DNA of 64,000 bases from Angelakisella sp. (GCA_020024555.1 JAHHTQ010000006.1:1-64000), one strand, 5' to 3'. Positions 35,102 through 44,887 are shown, counted from the stretch's first letter. Translations and numbers: made by a program. The notes: a model not told the origin generated them from the letters alone.

Positions 35102-37162
35102 ATGTCTTTAAGACAGAAGAATGTATCTGAAAAAGGTAAAGGTACATCTAGATTAGGTTTAAACGGAAAACTTGTGGTAGGTATTGTTGTTCCCCTTGTA
35201 GCAATTTTATGTGTATTGGCAATTGTGCTCACAATTCAAGTTTCAAATGTTGTATCCAAAATAAAAGCGAATAACATTCAAAACCAAATTGTAGCCGCTT
35301 CTGTTCAGGTTGATGAGTATTTTGAAAAATTTTTTACTATCGAAAATATTATTAAGGGTCAAGATACCATTAGTCAAATGCTATTGGAATCGGAACAGGG
35401 TCCGTCAGATTTCAAATTTACTGATTCAACGGTATATGCAAATGTTTTGGCTTCTTTAAAAGATTATAAATCTGTGCTTGGCAGCGAAGTAAAAAATATC
35501 TGGATAACAGGTATAAAAAACAATCAGGTATTGCTTGCGGAAGGATATATTGAGGAAGGCAGTTTCTCCGTAACAGAGAGGGAATGGTATAAGTTAATAC
35601 AAGAAAACCCCGGTAAAAGTGTTTTGACAGCTGCATATAAAGATGCAGATACAGGTAATATGGTTGTTACTGCGGCAAGTCCATATTACAATTCTTCAAA
35701 TAAATTGGTTGCTATTATTGGTATTGATATAGGACTTGATGAACTGACAGCTTTCTTGAATAAAATTAAAGTTGGTGAAACAGGGTATGTAACTATTTAT
35801 GATTCTGCGAAAAATATAATTTATCATAAAGACCCTGAATTAATTATGACAAATCTTCGCAATATAGAGTATTCTGATAATATAAAGACATCGCTTGAAA
35901 ATCAGCAGACAAGTGATTTTATAAAGTATCAACGTGGTAAAATTACCAATTACGGCAGTACAATATATTTGAATACAATTAACTGGACAGTGCTTGGTTG
36001 TATGCCACAAAAAGAGTATTTGAAAGACACAGTATTTGTTGTAGCTACAACAGTATTGGGATTTATAATTTGCACTGCTATTCTTGTTTTAATTTGTATT
36101 GCTTCCGGCAAAAAAATTGTAAAACCATTACAAATACTTAATTCAGCCGCAAGCGAATTTGCAAAAGGTAATTTGGATATCCCTATACATAAAACAACAG
36201 ATGACGAAATAGGCGACTTAACAGATGTCTTTATAAATACGCAAAGAGTACTAAAAGACATTATTTCGGATATTGGTTATGTATTGAAAGAACTATCAAA
36301 TAAAAATCTTCAAGTATCAACAAGCGCTCACTATCAAGGTGACTTTGTGCAAATTAAAGAATATTTGAATACAATTACTTTGAGTATGAATAATGTTATG
36401 TCATTAATTAGCGCTACGTCAGTACAAGTAGATATTGGCGCAAATCAGATAGCTTTCACTTCACAATCCTTGGCAGATGGCGCAACAGAGCAGGCAAGCG
36501 CAGTAGAAGAACTTGCAGCTACAATTAATGAAGTATCTGAACAAATGAACAAAATGGCGCAAGATGCAAATTTGGCAAGCGAAAAAGCAAATGAAGTTGG
36601 ACAAGATGTTCAAAATAGCAGTGATAAGATGGAACTGATGATGCAGGCAATGGAACGCATAGACCAATCATCTAACGAAATTCAAAAAATCATCAAGGCT
36701 ATTGAAGATATAGCATTCCAAACAAATATTTTGGCGCTTAACGCGGCGGTAGAAGCGGCGAGAGCGGGCACTGCCGGTAAAGGTTTTGGCGTAGTTGCCG
36801 ATGAAGTCAGAAATCTTGCAGGAAAGTCAGCAGAAGCATCAAAAACAACATCAACACTTATATCAAATTCACTTAATGCCGTAAAAGACGGTATGTTACT
36901 TGCAAGGGAAGCAACAGAGTCATTGATTCATGCAGTTGGTGATGTGCAGACAGTAGCGCAGAATGTAAACGATGTATCTAATGATTTGCAAATTCATTCA
37001 AAATCTATGCAAGAATTGACATACGGTGTTGATCAAATTTCAAGCGTTGTTCAAACAAACTCAGCAACATCAGAAGAAAGCGCAGCGGCAAGCGAAGAAC
37101 TGTCGGCGCAGGCAAATTCCCTAAAACAAATGATGTCTGAATTTAAACTGAAAAATCAATAA
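35102..37162 (+). CDS. methyl-accepting chemotaxis protein
   Basis: 686-residue transmembrane chemoreceptor. Membrane helix 1 is at about 25-50, followed by an extracellular double-Cache ligand domain (about 55-305; REWYKLIQENPGK and IGIDIGLDEL fit dCache_1), helix 2 at about 310-335, HAMP at about 335-390 and the cytoplasmic signalling coil to the end. The kinase-contact tip around 534-570 contains AFQTNILALNAAVEAARAG, essentially invariant in MCPs. It signals to CheA/CheW, which are not in the window. The ligand cannot be predicted; dCache domains often bind amino acids or small carboxylates. Confidence 0.96.
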   Translation: MSLRQKNVSEKGKGTSRLGLNGKLVVGIVVPLVAILCVLAIVLTIQVSNVVSKIKANNIQNQIVAASVQVDEYFEKFFTIENIIKGQDTISQMLLESEQGPSDFKFTDSTVYANVLASLKDYKSVLGSEVKNIWITGIKNNQVLLAEGYIEEGSFSVTEREWYKLIQENPGKSVLTAAYKDADTGNMVVTAASPYYNSSNKLVAIIGIDIGLDELTAFLNKIKVGETGYVTIYDSAKNIIYHKDPELIMTNLRNIEYSDNIKTSLENQQTSDFIKYQRGKITNYGSTIYLNTINWTVLGCMPQKEYLKDTVFVVATTVLGFIICTAILVLICIASGKKIVKPLQILNSAASEFAKGNLDIPIHKTTDDEIGDLTDVFINTQRVLKDIISDIGYVLKELSNKNLQVSTSAHYQGDFVQIKEYLNTITLSMNNVMSLISATSVQVDIGANQIAFTSQSLADGATEQASAVEELAATINEVSEQMNKMAQDANLASEKANEVGQDVQNSSDKMELMMQAMERIDQSSNEIQKIIKAIEDIAFQTNILALNAAVEAARAGTAGKGFGVVADEVRNLAGKSAEASKTTSTLISNSLNAVKDGMLLAREATESLIHAVGDVQTVAQNVNDVSNDLQIHSKSMQELTYGVDQISSVVQTNSATSEESAAASEELSAQANSLKQMMSEFKLKNQ

Positions 37163-37173
37163 GTGGTAATTTA

Positions 37174-37217
37174 AAGAACCAAAACTGTAAGATTAAAACA
37201 ATTTTGGTTCTTTTTTT
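37174..37217 (+). terminator. terminator of the chemotaxis receptor gene
   Basis: AAGAACCAAAA (37174-37184) pairs with TTTTGGTTCTT (37202-37212), followed by a T-run. Clear intrinsic terminator, 11 bp past the stop. Confidence 0.85.
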
Positions 37218-37279
37218 GTAATATTAAACATAAGTAAAAGACTACTGATATGTACGTCTTTTGTTTTTATGTAATTAAT

Positions 37280-38428
37280 TTAATTTTTTATATAATTTAG
37301 CCAACTGATAGTAGTATCAAGAGCTAATTTTGTATTTCCGCATTGACAATGATTTGATGCGTATTCTTTTTCTGTAAACAGCCTGTAAGTTATGGACTTT
37401 GCATTTGCGAGACTGTCTATTTCTTTTTTGTATAGCTCCCAACTGATAAAGTGGTCATCTTTACCATGCAAAATCAATATATCTTGCTCAATTTTATCAG
37501 CCACATTTAATATTTGAAAATCGTTTATTTTAGTAAGATAGTCGTATGGGGTTTTGGCATCATAGGCATACATTCCGTGATTAAATACCCATTCCATAAA
37601 CGGATCTTTTTTTATTTCACTGTTCATAATTGAGTTTATTATGGATTTTGCTTTTAGTTTTAGCAATAATGCAAAAAATGTTTTTATGGGTTTTGGTAAG
37701 TCGTATAAACAAATATCCAAAAAATTTGGAAATACTGACCAAGCCACAATATGCGTTATTCTTTTTTCAAAAGCCGCCGCGCGTGGCGCAAGCATTCCAC
37801 CAAGCGAGACTCCCATAATAATGACATTATCCAAATTAAAATAATCAAGTATTTGTTTAACAGGTTTTTCCCATTGATATGTAAATTTTTTACCCTGTAC
37901 CCTTAAAACCCCGCCTTGTCCTGGACCTTCAAAAAGATAGACATCATAGCCTTTTTCAGCCAAATACAGCATTGGGAAAAATAATTCTTCAAAATAACTG
38001 TCATTACCGCCATGGAAAATAATTGTTCCTTTTTTGTTTGTTTTACTTTTAGTATAGAGTATTGGCAGTTTAATATCTTCGTATGGTACTTCAAATTTTT
38101 CAACAGTACCATCATCAAAATATTTTGCATAGTATTCATAGAATAGTTTAACTGCCAGTTTGTAATATTTGATTTTATCGCTGTCACTTTCCGACATAAA
38201 AAATTCACTCATTCTATAATAGGCGATACTATTTTCAATACGGTTTTCTTTATATGCCGTATCTCCGAGAGTAATAAGTGTTTTTTTCCAGTCAGCATTT
38301 GTTTTGATTGAATGTGAAACAGCGGAAACTTCCGAAAGCTCCCCACCGTCCCAATTTATCAAGCGGTTAAGTTGAAAGTTGTAGTTTGCATCGTCATTTA
38401 GTTTGTATAACCCAATTTTAAAATCCAT
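37280..38428 (-). CDS. alpha/beta hydrolase
   Basis: 382-residue alpha/beta hydrolase with a helical N-terminal extension of about 120 residues, as in DUF1100/FrsA-like and 2,6-dihydroxypseudooxynicotine hydrolase-type enzymes. The oxyanion-side HGGNDSYFEE is near 140, the nucleophile elbow is GVSLGG near 207, and LHGKDDHFI with a later NHC supplies the probable Asp and His. AGAGGTG precedes the ATG. A 26-bp palindrome lies just upstream, suggesting control by a TetR- or MarR-like repressor not encoded next to it. Substrate unknown. Confidence 0.85.
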   Translation of the reverse strand: MDFKIGLYKLNDDANYNFQLNRLINWDGGELSEVSAVSHSIKTNADWKKTLITLGDTAYKENRIENSIAYYRMSEFFMSESDSDKIKYYKLAVKLFYEYYAKYFDDGTVEKFEVPYEDIKLPILYTKSKTNKKGTIIFHGGNDSYFEELFFPMLYLAEKGYDVYLFEGPGQGGVLRVQGKKFTYQWEKPVKQILDYFNLDNVIIMGVSLGGMLAPRAAAFEKRITHIVAWSVFPNFLDICLYDLPKPIKTFFALLLKLKAKSIINSIMNSEIKKDPFMEWVFNHGMYAYDAKTPYDYLTKINDFQILNVADKIEQDILILHGKDDHFISWELYKKEIDSLANAKSITYRLFTEKEYASNHCQCGNTKLALDTTISWLNYIKN

Positions 38429-38454
38429 ATTGCACCTCTGAAAAATATTCTACC

Positions 38455-38480
38455 ATATAGTTAGCTAGTACTAACTATAT
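38455..38480. promoter_or_regulatory. palindromic operator-like site
   Basis: ATATAGTTAG (38455-38464) and CTAACTATAT (38471-38480) form a perfect 10-bp inverted repeat with a 6-bp spacer, 27 bp upstream of the hydrolase start. Symmetry and position fit a TetR/MarR-family operator. No such regulator gene is adjacent. Confidence 0.55.
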
Positions 38481-38709
38481 GTGATAAAAAAACTTGTTGC
38501 AGAAACAGGTTCATTACAACAAAATATAAATAACATAGCATTATTTATAATTTTTTGACAATTAACAATATATCATATAAATATTAATTTTTATACATTT
38601 TTATTTTAATATTATTCATAATTGTTGGTAAATATTGATTAAGTTTTATTTTATGTTATAATTTTAGTATAATTTAAAAATAAATTTTTATGAAAGATGG
38701 TGTTATTGT

Positions 38710-39510
38710 ATGAAGTACAATATGTCAGCAGTGGAAATTTTAAAAATTTTAGGTTATAATGAGCCAACAGGCAAAGAATGGTTAGAAAAATTTAAAAAAG
38801 ACAATAATATTACTTTACCAAAAGCGTATGAAGATTTTATGGAACTTGCGTATAATTGTCCGTTGTTTGGAACAGGTAATGTGTGGATAGGAAAACATAT
38901 TGGCGGAATTGGAATTGCTACTCCATACTTTTTTTTTGAGAATATTGAGGAAATTATAGATGATATGTCGGAGGATTGGGAGAAAAATCCTGCCGAAGCG
39001 GAAGAAGATATTATTTATCAGATTTCTAAATTACCAAAAGAACTTTGGACAGAAAAAACTTCTGATTATTTGCAAATAGGTAGTGACTATTGCTCTGGTA
39101 TAGTTACATTTGGAATAAAAAAAGATGATTTGTCAAAGTCAAATCCGCCGGTATATATGCAACACGAGGCAGATGAAAAAACTGTGTGGAAAAAGGAATA
39201 CAGTACTGTTTCAGAATTTTTGTTTGCCGAGGTTTTGGAGAATTTGTCGTGCGCAAATTACAGCACAGCGGAGGAAGCGTTGGAAGAAAAGGGTTGGGAA
39301 TATATAGACCATAATGAATTTGGTGATGAAGATATTGAGGAAAAATTAAAAGATTTTGGAATTGATATGGATAAACTGGAAGAAACTGTATGCATTTCTT
39401 TATATGACAAGAGATTTTTGGTATATGATGAAGAAAACAATAAGTTCTATGTTGGTTGTAGGAACGGCGAAGAAGAAGACAGTTTATATGAAATAGCCTA
39501 TATGGAATAA
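38710..39510 (+). CDS. SMI1/KNR4 (SUKH) family protein
   Basis: 266 residues. The first 170 match the SUKH fold: EWLEKFKKDNNITLPKAYEDFMELAYN near the N-terminus and the FGTGNVWIG loop after it. The acidic C-terminal 90 residues (EEALEEKGWEYI and beyond) are an extra domain of unknown role. SUKH proteins are commonly immunity proteins against contact-dependent nuclease or other toxins, but many are stand-alone. The ATG follows GATGGTG. Ended by the hairpin at 39531-39566. Confidence 0.8.
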   Translation: MKYNMSAVEILKILGYNEPTGKEWLEKFKKDNNITLPKAYEDFMELAYNCPLFGTGNVWIGKHIGGIGIATPYFFFENIEEIIDDMSEDWEKNPAEAEEDIIYQISKLPKELWTEKTSDYLQIGSDYCSGIVTFGIKKDDLSKSNPPVYMQHEADEKTVWKKEYSTVSEFLFAEVLENLSCANYSTAEEALEEKGWEYIDHNEFGDEDIEEKLKDFGIDMDKLEETVCISLYDKRFLVYDEENNKFYVGCRNGEEEDSLYEIAYME

Positions 39511-39530
39511 AACCTAAATATTATACATAA

Positions 39531-39570
39531 AAACGACACTTTCAATTTGTCCTGAAAGCGTCGTTTTTTG
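39531..39570. terminator. terminator after the SUKH gene
   Basis: AAACGAC-A-CTTTCA (39531-39544) pairs with TGAAAG-C-GTCGTTT (39553-39566), 13 pairs with one mismatch, then a T6 tract. Strong on the plus strand and possibly also used by the convergent 39641 gene. Confidence 0.8.
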
Positions 39571-39640
39571 ATACTCTGTTAGATTTATAGTTTAATGATA
39601 ATTGTTTTGTATAATGAAGTGATTTTGAAATAGAATTTTA

Positions 39641-40015
39641 TTAATTACACAAAGAAACTTCTATATCTTCACAATAAAGCGAAAATCCATTATTCTCAAT
39701 ATCAAATATACGATAACGGTTTTCAAGCTCATATCCGTCATTTAATAAATCGTGTATTACCAAAAAAGATATTTGCGTAAATGTTGAAAAGAATATTTCT
39801 CCGTTCACATTTTTTAATAAGATACGGATTTTAAACTTTTCGTTGCTGTCAGTTATGATAATATCGGCATTATATATATCAGTGCATATTTCATCATCAA
39901 AAATTCTTTTGTATTCAAATTTAAGAATATTATTAAAACAAGAAAAATGTCTGTATTCTTCCGGTAAAGCGTCAATAAGTTCGTTCATTCCTTTTATGTT
40001 TCTAAGGGTTTTCAT
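39641..40015 (-). CDS. unknown protein, second gene of a small operon
   Basis: 124 residues from the ATG at 40015, which has CGGAG upstream; the in-frame ATG at 40036 precedes that site. Not recognised. It is a small acidic soluble protein with alternating strands (KFKIRILLKNVNGEIFFSTFTQISF) and a C-terminal YRIFDIENNGFSLYCEDIEV resembling immunity-type folds. It follows the 40046 gene by about 30 bp on the same strand, so the two are probably co-transcribed. Confidence 0.6.
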   Translation of the reverse strand: MKTLRNIKGMNELIDALPEEYRHFSCFNNILKFEYKRIFDDEICTDIYNADIIITDSNEKFKIRILLKNVNGEIFFSTFTQISFLVIHDLLNDGYELENRYRIFDIENNGFSLYCEDIEVSLCN

Positions 40016-40045
40016 AGATTTCACTCCGTATAACATATAATAAAT

Positions 40046-40486
40046 TTAAAAACATCTCCAAAATCTGTCTTCTTCGTCGCAGTGCAGAATTTCGCTAAAA
40101 TCTTCCGCTACAATATATGTGTCAAAAGATACGGCAGTCACATCGTCCAAACAAGTTAATATTGAACGTCCCAAACATTTGATAATGGGCAAATCGGCAT
40201 CGTCCCATACAATATAGTAATCTTTGTTTTTTATAAAGTCTATTTCTTTACGTATAATTTCGTAAGAATTTTCTATATGATGATATTTAATTGAAAAATT
40301 ATCTGATATTGAGTTTATAATTCTTTGGATTTCATTTTTATCTGATATCAATTCGGTATTGAGCAAATTCTTCAAACAATCTTGTAATAATTCATTATTT
40401 TGCGCTTCTCTGTTGCGTATATTTATATAAATTTTTTCTTTTAACTCGTCTATTCTTTTAAGTCTGTCCAGTCTGTCTTTATTCAA
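40046..40486 (-). CDS. unknown protein, first gene of a small operon
   Basis: 146 residues, not recognised. The N-terminal half is helical and charged (LDRLKRIDELKEKI). The C-terminal half is mixed, with YYIVWDDADLPIIKCLG and ending FWRCF. AAAGGA precedes the ATG. No signal or membrane segment. Together with the following gene and the nearby SUKH gene it looks like part of an immunity-gene patch, but the family is not identified. Confidence 0.6.
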   Translation of the reverse strand: MNKDRLDRLKRIDELKEKIYINIRNREAQNNELLQDCLKNLLNTELISDKNEIQRIINSISDNFSIKYHHIENSYEIIRKEIDFIKNKDYYIVWDDADLPIIKCLGRSILTCLDDVTAVSFDTYIVAEDFSEILHCDEEDRFWRCF

Positions 40487-40531
40487 TTTAATATCCTTTC
40501 ATTAAAAATACGTGTTACGTTTTTATGTATC

Positions 40532-40570
40532 AATAACCACATTAGTCTTTTGTAGATTAATGTGGTTATT
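40532..40570. terminator. hairpin downstream of the 40643 gene
   Basis: AATAACCACATTA (40532-40544) pairs with TAATGTGGTTATT (40558-40570), 13 perfect pairs. No strong T-tract on the minus strand, so the terminator role is likely but not certain. Confidence 0.55.
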
Positions 40571-40642
40571 GTGATTTTTATTATGTTGTATTCTCTTTAT
40601 TATACCCACGAATTAGTGAGTTAAGGAAAATACTTTATGTAA

Positions 40643-41266
40643 TTAAGTTTTGTTATTTAATTTGGCATTGGGGTTTGTATACTCCGGAACAGGTTTATTG
40701 AGAATATTCGTATATTTTACGGTGTTTATTTCTTTGCGGGCTTTTTGATATGTTTCTGCATATACTTTATTTGCCTCTTTTTGAAAAGCTATATCCTCTT
40801 TGCTTGGGAAAGATTTCCAACCGTCAAATGGATTGTAGCCGAGTCTTCTGTCTCCGTGACCGTCAAATATGGATAGATTTGGACCTTTACTCATTGATGC
40901 GGAGAAAGAAGGAAAGCCCGGAATATTATTTAAGAAGAAATTGTTTGTGTAATTAAATTTAGCTTGCATCATTAACGGACGGAACATTGCCATTAGTTGA
41001 GCTTTCTCACTTTTATGGCTGTTGTTTGTCTGTCTGTCAATGTAATTTTGATATTTTTTACTCATAAAAACATTTTTTTTAGCATCTTGTTGCGCCATAG
41101 TCTGAATATCTTCAAAAACTTTATCAGGCAAAGAACTGTTATTTTCAACTTTATTTGGTTTTGTTGAGTTTTCAGTCTTGTTAACAGGTGGCTGCTTAAT
41201 ATCTTTTGTTATATGGGTATTATAAGGATTTATATTGGAATATGCTATTTTATCAGAAATATTCAT
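40643..41266 (-). CDS. unknown protein with sigma-28-like promoter
   Basis: 207 residues, not recognised. The N-terminal 60 residues are Asn/Pro/Lys-rich and probably disordered. The middle holds QLMAMFRPLMMQAKFNYTN, then a Gly/Pro/aromatic segment near 115-155, and it ends in a helix (AFQKEANKVYAETYQKARKEI). No signal peptide. AGGAGGAAG before the ATG is a very strong ribosome binding site. Its upstream region shares a GTCGATAT element and following bases with the 26018-26725 gene, suggesting co-regulation with motility genes. Confidence 0.65.
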   Translation of the reverse strand: MNISDKIAYSNINPYNTHITKDIKQPPVNKTENSTKPNKVENNSSLPDKVFEDIQTMAQQDAKKNVFMSKKYQNYIDRQTNNSHKSEKAQLMAMFRPLMMQAKFNYTNNFFLNNIPGFPSFSASMSKGPNLSIFDGHGDRRLGYNPFDGWKSFPSKEDIAFQKEANKVYAETYQKARKEINTVKYTNILNKPVPEYTNPNAKLNNKT

Positions 41267-41777
41267 AGATTCTTCCTCCTTTTGTTTTATAAATTATATT
41301 AAAGTGAATACAACACAATCAAATATTTAGCCAATTAACCATATCAACCTAACAATTATATCGACATAATTTTTGTAAAATATAGAATATGAACTTATTT
41401 TTGGCAGAGTTGACAAATAAAAAATATAATTTTTATATAATATATAAAGGTTACATATTGTATTTTATAAAAAATTATAAGTCTTGCCATTCAATACAGT
41501 CAGGTCTTTCTTTGTTTTACAATATTGATTAAAGGAAGATTAACATCGAAAACACCAATAACTATAAAAATATACATATTATTTGTGGCATTATTTAATA
41601 TATTAACATCTAAATTCATTTTATACAATCATTTTAACATAATCAATCAATACATACAATAAAAACGAAACTCTCAGTAGAACATCAAATCATAACTGTT
41701 ACTTTCTAAACGTTTTTTGTTCCACTAAGAGTTGTTGATTTTCTATGTTATATCACCTTGAAAATTATATATTTTTT
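41267..41777. other. gap with promoter and imperfect inverted repeat
   Basis: Holds the sigma-28-like site of the 41266 gene at 41358-41384. An imperfect inverted repeat near 41670-41729 (AACTCTcAGTaGAAC with GTTCcACTaAGAGTT) may be the terminator of the minus-strand 41778 gene or a degenerate mobile-element end. The middle is AT-rich with nothing recognised. Confidence 0.4.
41358..41384 (-). promoter_or_regulatory. weaker sigma-28-like promoter
   Basis: On the minus strand GTCGATAT (41365-41358) has TATA (41384-41381) 15 bp upstream, one base off the TAAA consensus. GTCGATAT plus the next eight bases closely match the site at 26779. It is about 90 bp before the start codon at 41266. Confidence 0.45.
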
Positions 41778-42995
41778 TCAAGTGGAAAGATCCACATTAT
41801 CCCAATCACAAAAATTATCACAACCTGCTATCCAAAATAGAGCGTGATGTCGCTCCATAACAACGCCTTCGTCCAAATCTTGTGGAGCAGGCAGTCCACA
41901 AACTCTGGCATCAACGCATGCCCAATGAAGTAGATATATAAGATCTGCGTTATCCAATATTTCTTTGCGATCACGCAATACAGCAGTAGCTATTAATTCA
42001 TCAATATTTGAAAAGTTTTTTATTGCTCTAACCGTCGCAGGTACGTCACAAATATGTTCAGGCCAAGGAAGGCTGTCTGTTAGCCCAAGCGCCCACTCCA
42101 TTACCAATAAATTTTCATACTGCCATGCAAATTGAATTTGTTCTTGTTGTGTACTATCCGGATTATTTAAATATTCTGACTCATTTGGAGAAAAGAAATC
42201 TTCTGCGCCGAAATTATCTATAATATGTTGTACAAATTGCTTTGCCTCATTGTAACTCATATTTTCACCCAAACGACATTCGGAGTATATAGCTACTACC
42301 AATAAAGCAACCGCTCTGCAACAGATATCTCGTATAGATCTTCCCTCATCTGTCTCATTTTCACTAATAAGCGGAAGAAGTGACATAGTGTAAAGATGTT
42401 TTTCTTGCAATAATTTAATTGAGCGTTCTCGTCGTTCGCAGTATTCAGGAAATTCCTCTTTCCACGAATCAGGAATAGGATACATAGGAGGCATATAATA
42501 CTCGAAATCACTGTCCCCATCAACATCTAAAATACACTTACCCATTCCATTACAGAGCATTTCCATTCCGTTTGTCAGTAATCCGTTGAGGTTAATCGTT
42601 GTATCTAGAATTTGGTTGATAACTAAAGCCTCATCGTCTTGGTTTGATTCATTATATGATGCGTATATTTCTATAACACTTTGACACATATGTAAATGGT
42701 GAAGTAAATTGCGTTTAATTTCCAAATGTTCTGTATTTATTTGATAAAAATAATCATAAACACCTTTAAGTTGCTCCTCAGTATACTTTTTATCTTCATC
42801 TTTTGTGTGAACGGTGAATATCATCAACATTCCGTCATTTTTAAATGTAAAAATATTATTATTTTTTGAATCATTGGCATCATAAATATTTTCTATTTGC
42901 GTATCAAAAATTTGCGCTAACTGTAACGCTATATCTTCCAAATTAATGAAAGGGCTGAATATCAATTCTTTTAATTCGACTGTATTTTTTTTCAT
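41778..42995 (-). CDS. DUF4272 domain protein
   Basis: 405 residues. The C-terminal half (about 190-400) matches DUF4272: an RSIKLL-type helix start, YENLLVMEWALGLTDSLPWP, CDVPAT and the closing VVMERHHALFWIAG are its conserved elements. The N-terminal half is an unassigned domain (FNI-type strands, acidic). Cytoplasmic. DUF4272 function is unknown; members often occur in immunity or toxin-associated neighbourhoods. AGGAG before the ATG on the minus strand. Confidence 0.8.
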   Translation of the reverse strand: MKKNTVELKELIFSPFINLEDIALQLAQIFDTQIENIYDANDSKNNNIFTFKNDGMLMIFTVHTKDEDKKYTEEQLKGVYDYFYQINTEHLEIKRNLLHHLHMCQSVIEIYASYNESNQDDEALVINQILDTTINLNGLLTNGMEMLCNGMGKCILDVDGDSDFEYYMPPMYPIPDSWKEEFPEYCERRERSIKLLQEKHLYTMSLLPLISENETDEGRSIRDICCRAVALLVVAIYSECRLGENMSYNEAKQFVQHIIDNFGAEDFFSPNESEYLNNPDSTQQEQIQFAWQYENLLVMEWALGLTDSLPWPEHICDVPATVRAIKNFSNIDELIATAVLRDRKEILDNADLIYLLHWACVDARVCGLPAPQDLDEGVVMERHHALFWIAGCDNFCDWDNVDLST

Positions 42996-43540
42996 AGTTA
43001 CACACTCCTATAATATTCGTATTTTTGTATAATTAATGGAATAATCTACGCCATAAAGAAATTTAAACTTATACTACTATATCAAGACCAGATATTTTTT
43101 AATTTCACCATTTGCTATTCTTATACCAATACTGTTGTCATCATAAAATTTGAAATTAAATCCAATTCCTATATAATCTTTATTATTTTTAATATAGTAA
43201 ATTGTAAAATGAAATGAACATAAAAAAACAGCAATAGAGGAAAACGTATTTTAAATTTATGGAATGGGATAGAGGTAAAGAACGACCATTTTATCAGTAT
43301 CAATCTTCCAAATAAATTTATATATTGCGGGGTTCTCAGAAAACAATAGATATTATTAAGTAAGTAATGTCAGGTTACAGCAATTACAATTTACAAATTT
43401 AGATTGTGAAATAGATATATATGGTTTTCCTTGTGTCTGTCTTTATCCAACTACTTTAACTTAGCTAGTGGTTTTGATTAACCGTAATATAAAATAAATA
43501 TCATCATAACAAAATAAATTCAATATAGTATAACTAAATA
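42996..43540. other. gap with a possible decayed gene tail
   Basis: On the minus strand, 43247-43077 is open without a start codon and reads like a protein end (the last residues include DDNSIGIRIANGEIKKYL before TAG), possibly the tail of a deleted gene. The remaining sequence shows nothing recognisable. Confidence 0.35.
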
Positions 43541-44887
43541 TTAAAGCTCGATAACAGGTATATTAAGTATTTTAGCCAATTCTGCCATTTCATCAGCTAC
43601 ATCTTTCCATACTACGCTCCAATGGTGACTCATACCATTTTCGGCAATCTTTTGGACAAGTTCCAAAACCGGCGTATTGATATGGACATTGACCATAGAA
43701 CCACGTGTATTACGTATAGTAGGAAGAGCTTTACCACTCAATAAAAATAAACGGTATTGACCGTCGATATTTGTAAAACGTGCTGCGGTTACATCTCCGC
43801 TTTTCAAAGAACACCAAAAAGCGGTGCCTTGACCTGCCAAAGGGTGATTGCACATTGTAACACCATCTTCTTTATTGTGAAGACTGGGCGCCGCATTACC
43901 ACAATGCCAAAATGTTACGGTATTTTCTTGTTCATCGATATTAATTAAATCAGCGATAAACGTAGGTTCATCTGTAATTATATTTTGTACCAATGCGGCA
44001 ATACCCGCATCCATATCACCTTCGCAACTGATATTAATTCCTTTGTCAATCAGTCGTCCCAGAACTGCGCACGGCGTGGTATGTAAATTACCCATTTCAG
44101 GCCAACATTTAATAGCGGCATAATCATAGCCTTGTTTTTTAAATAAATCTTGCAATGCTAAATATAGACGGGAATGATTTTCCAAATGACCCATAGGTAA
44201 TGCGGTAGTGTCCCATAGATTTTCAACAGATTTCATTTCGGTATTTATATCTTCTGATGAAAACTCTGCCATACGGTCAAATACAACTTTTAAGTCAGTT
44301 TCTTCAACATTTATACCAAATGTGCGACGAATAACAACTTCATCAAATGCGCAGTTATAAAAAGCAGTCGGACGATATCCAAACAGCCCATAAGTCAAAC
44401 CACGAATATTCTTTTTAGCCGCATATGCTGTGATTATAGTACATAGTTCTTTTTCAACACGAATTTCCCCCATATTACCAAAGATAATGTGGTGCGGAGC
44501 ATGAATTCGCATAAGACTTGCGCCATTCATTGTTGCGGAACACAGCGCATTCGCATAAAGTCTGTCTTGTCGTTCCCACTTTTCTTCACGCGGAGCCCAT
44601 AATACAATTGGTACTTTTAACTCATCAGCAAATGAACAACATACGTCATCACCTGTAAAAGCGCCGTAAAGTTGAATCAAAAGATCTACTTTTTGCTCTT
44701 TCATATATTCAATACAACTATCAACATCTTGTTTTGAAGAAACAAGCTTATTAAAAACAAAAACTTTACTGTGAGGAAGATTTTCTTTTACCCAAGCGCC
44801 ATAATTTATAAGTCTGCGTTCGCCAAGTTCTTGTGGCCAACGACCGGATTTAGTAACGACAAAACCGATATTTAATTTTTTTTTCAT
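43541..44887 (-). CDS. L-fucose/L-arabinose isomerase-like protein
   Basis: 448 residues of the FucI/AraA-like superfamily. The N-terminal Rossmann-type half holds VDLLIQLYGAFTGDD and VLWAPREEKWERQD. The C-terminal half has CWPEMGN and EGDMDAGIAALVQ, the segments that supply metal ligands in fucose and arabinose isomerases, and WHCGNAAPSL near 330. It probably interconverts an aldose and ketose released from host glycans, such as fucose; the exact sugar is not determinable. Third gene of the minus-strand operon AraC-GH42-isomerase, 72 bp after GH42, with AAAAGGAG upstream. Confidence 0.82.
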   Translation of the reverse strand: MKKKLNIGFVVTKSGRWPQELGERRLINYGAWVKENLPHSKVFVFNKLVSSKQDVDSCIEYMKEQKVDLLIQLYGAFTGDDVCCSFADELKVPIVLWAPREEKWERQDRLYANALCSATMNGASLMRIHAPHHIIFGNMGEIRVEKELCTIITAYAAKKNIRGLTYGLFGYRPTAFYNCAFDEVVIRRTFGINVEETDLKVVFDRMAEFSSEDINTEMKSVENLWDTTALPMGHLENHSRLYLALQDLFKKQGYDYAAIKCWPEMGNLHTTPCAVLGRLIDKGINISCEGDMDAGIAALVQNIITDEPTFIADLINIDEQENTVTFWHCGNAAPSLHNKEDGVTMCNHPLAGQGTAFWCSLKSGDVTAARFTNIDGQYRLFLLSGKALPTIRNTRGSMVNVHINTPVLELVQKIAENGMSHHWSVVWKDVADEMAELAKILNIPVIEL

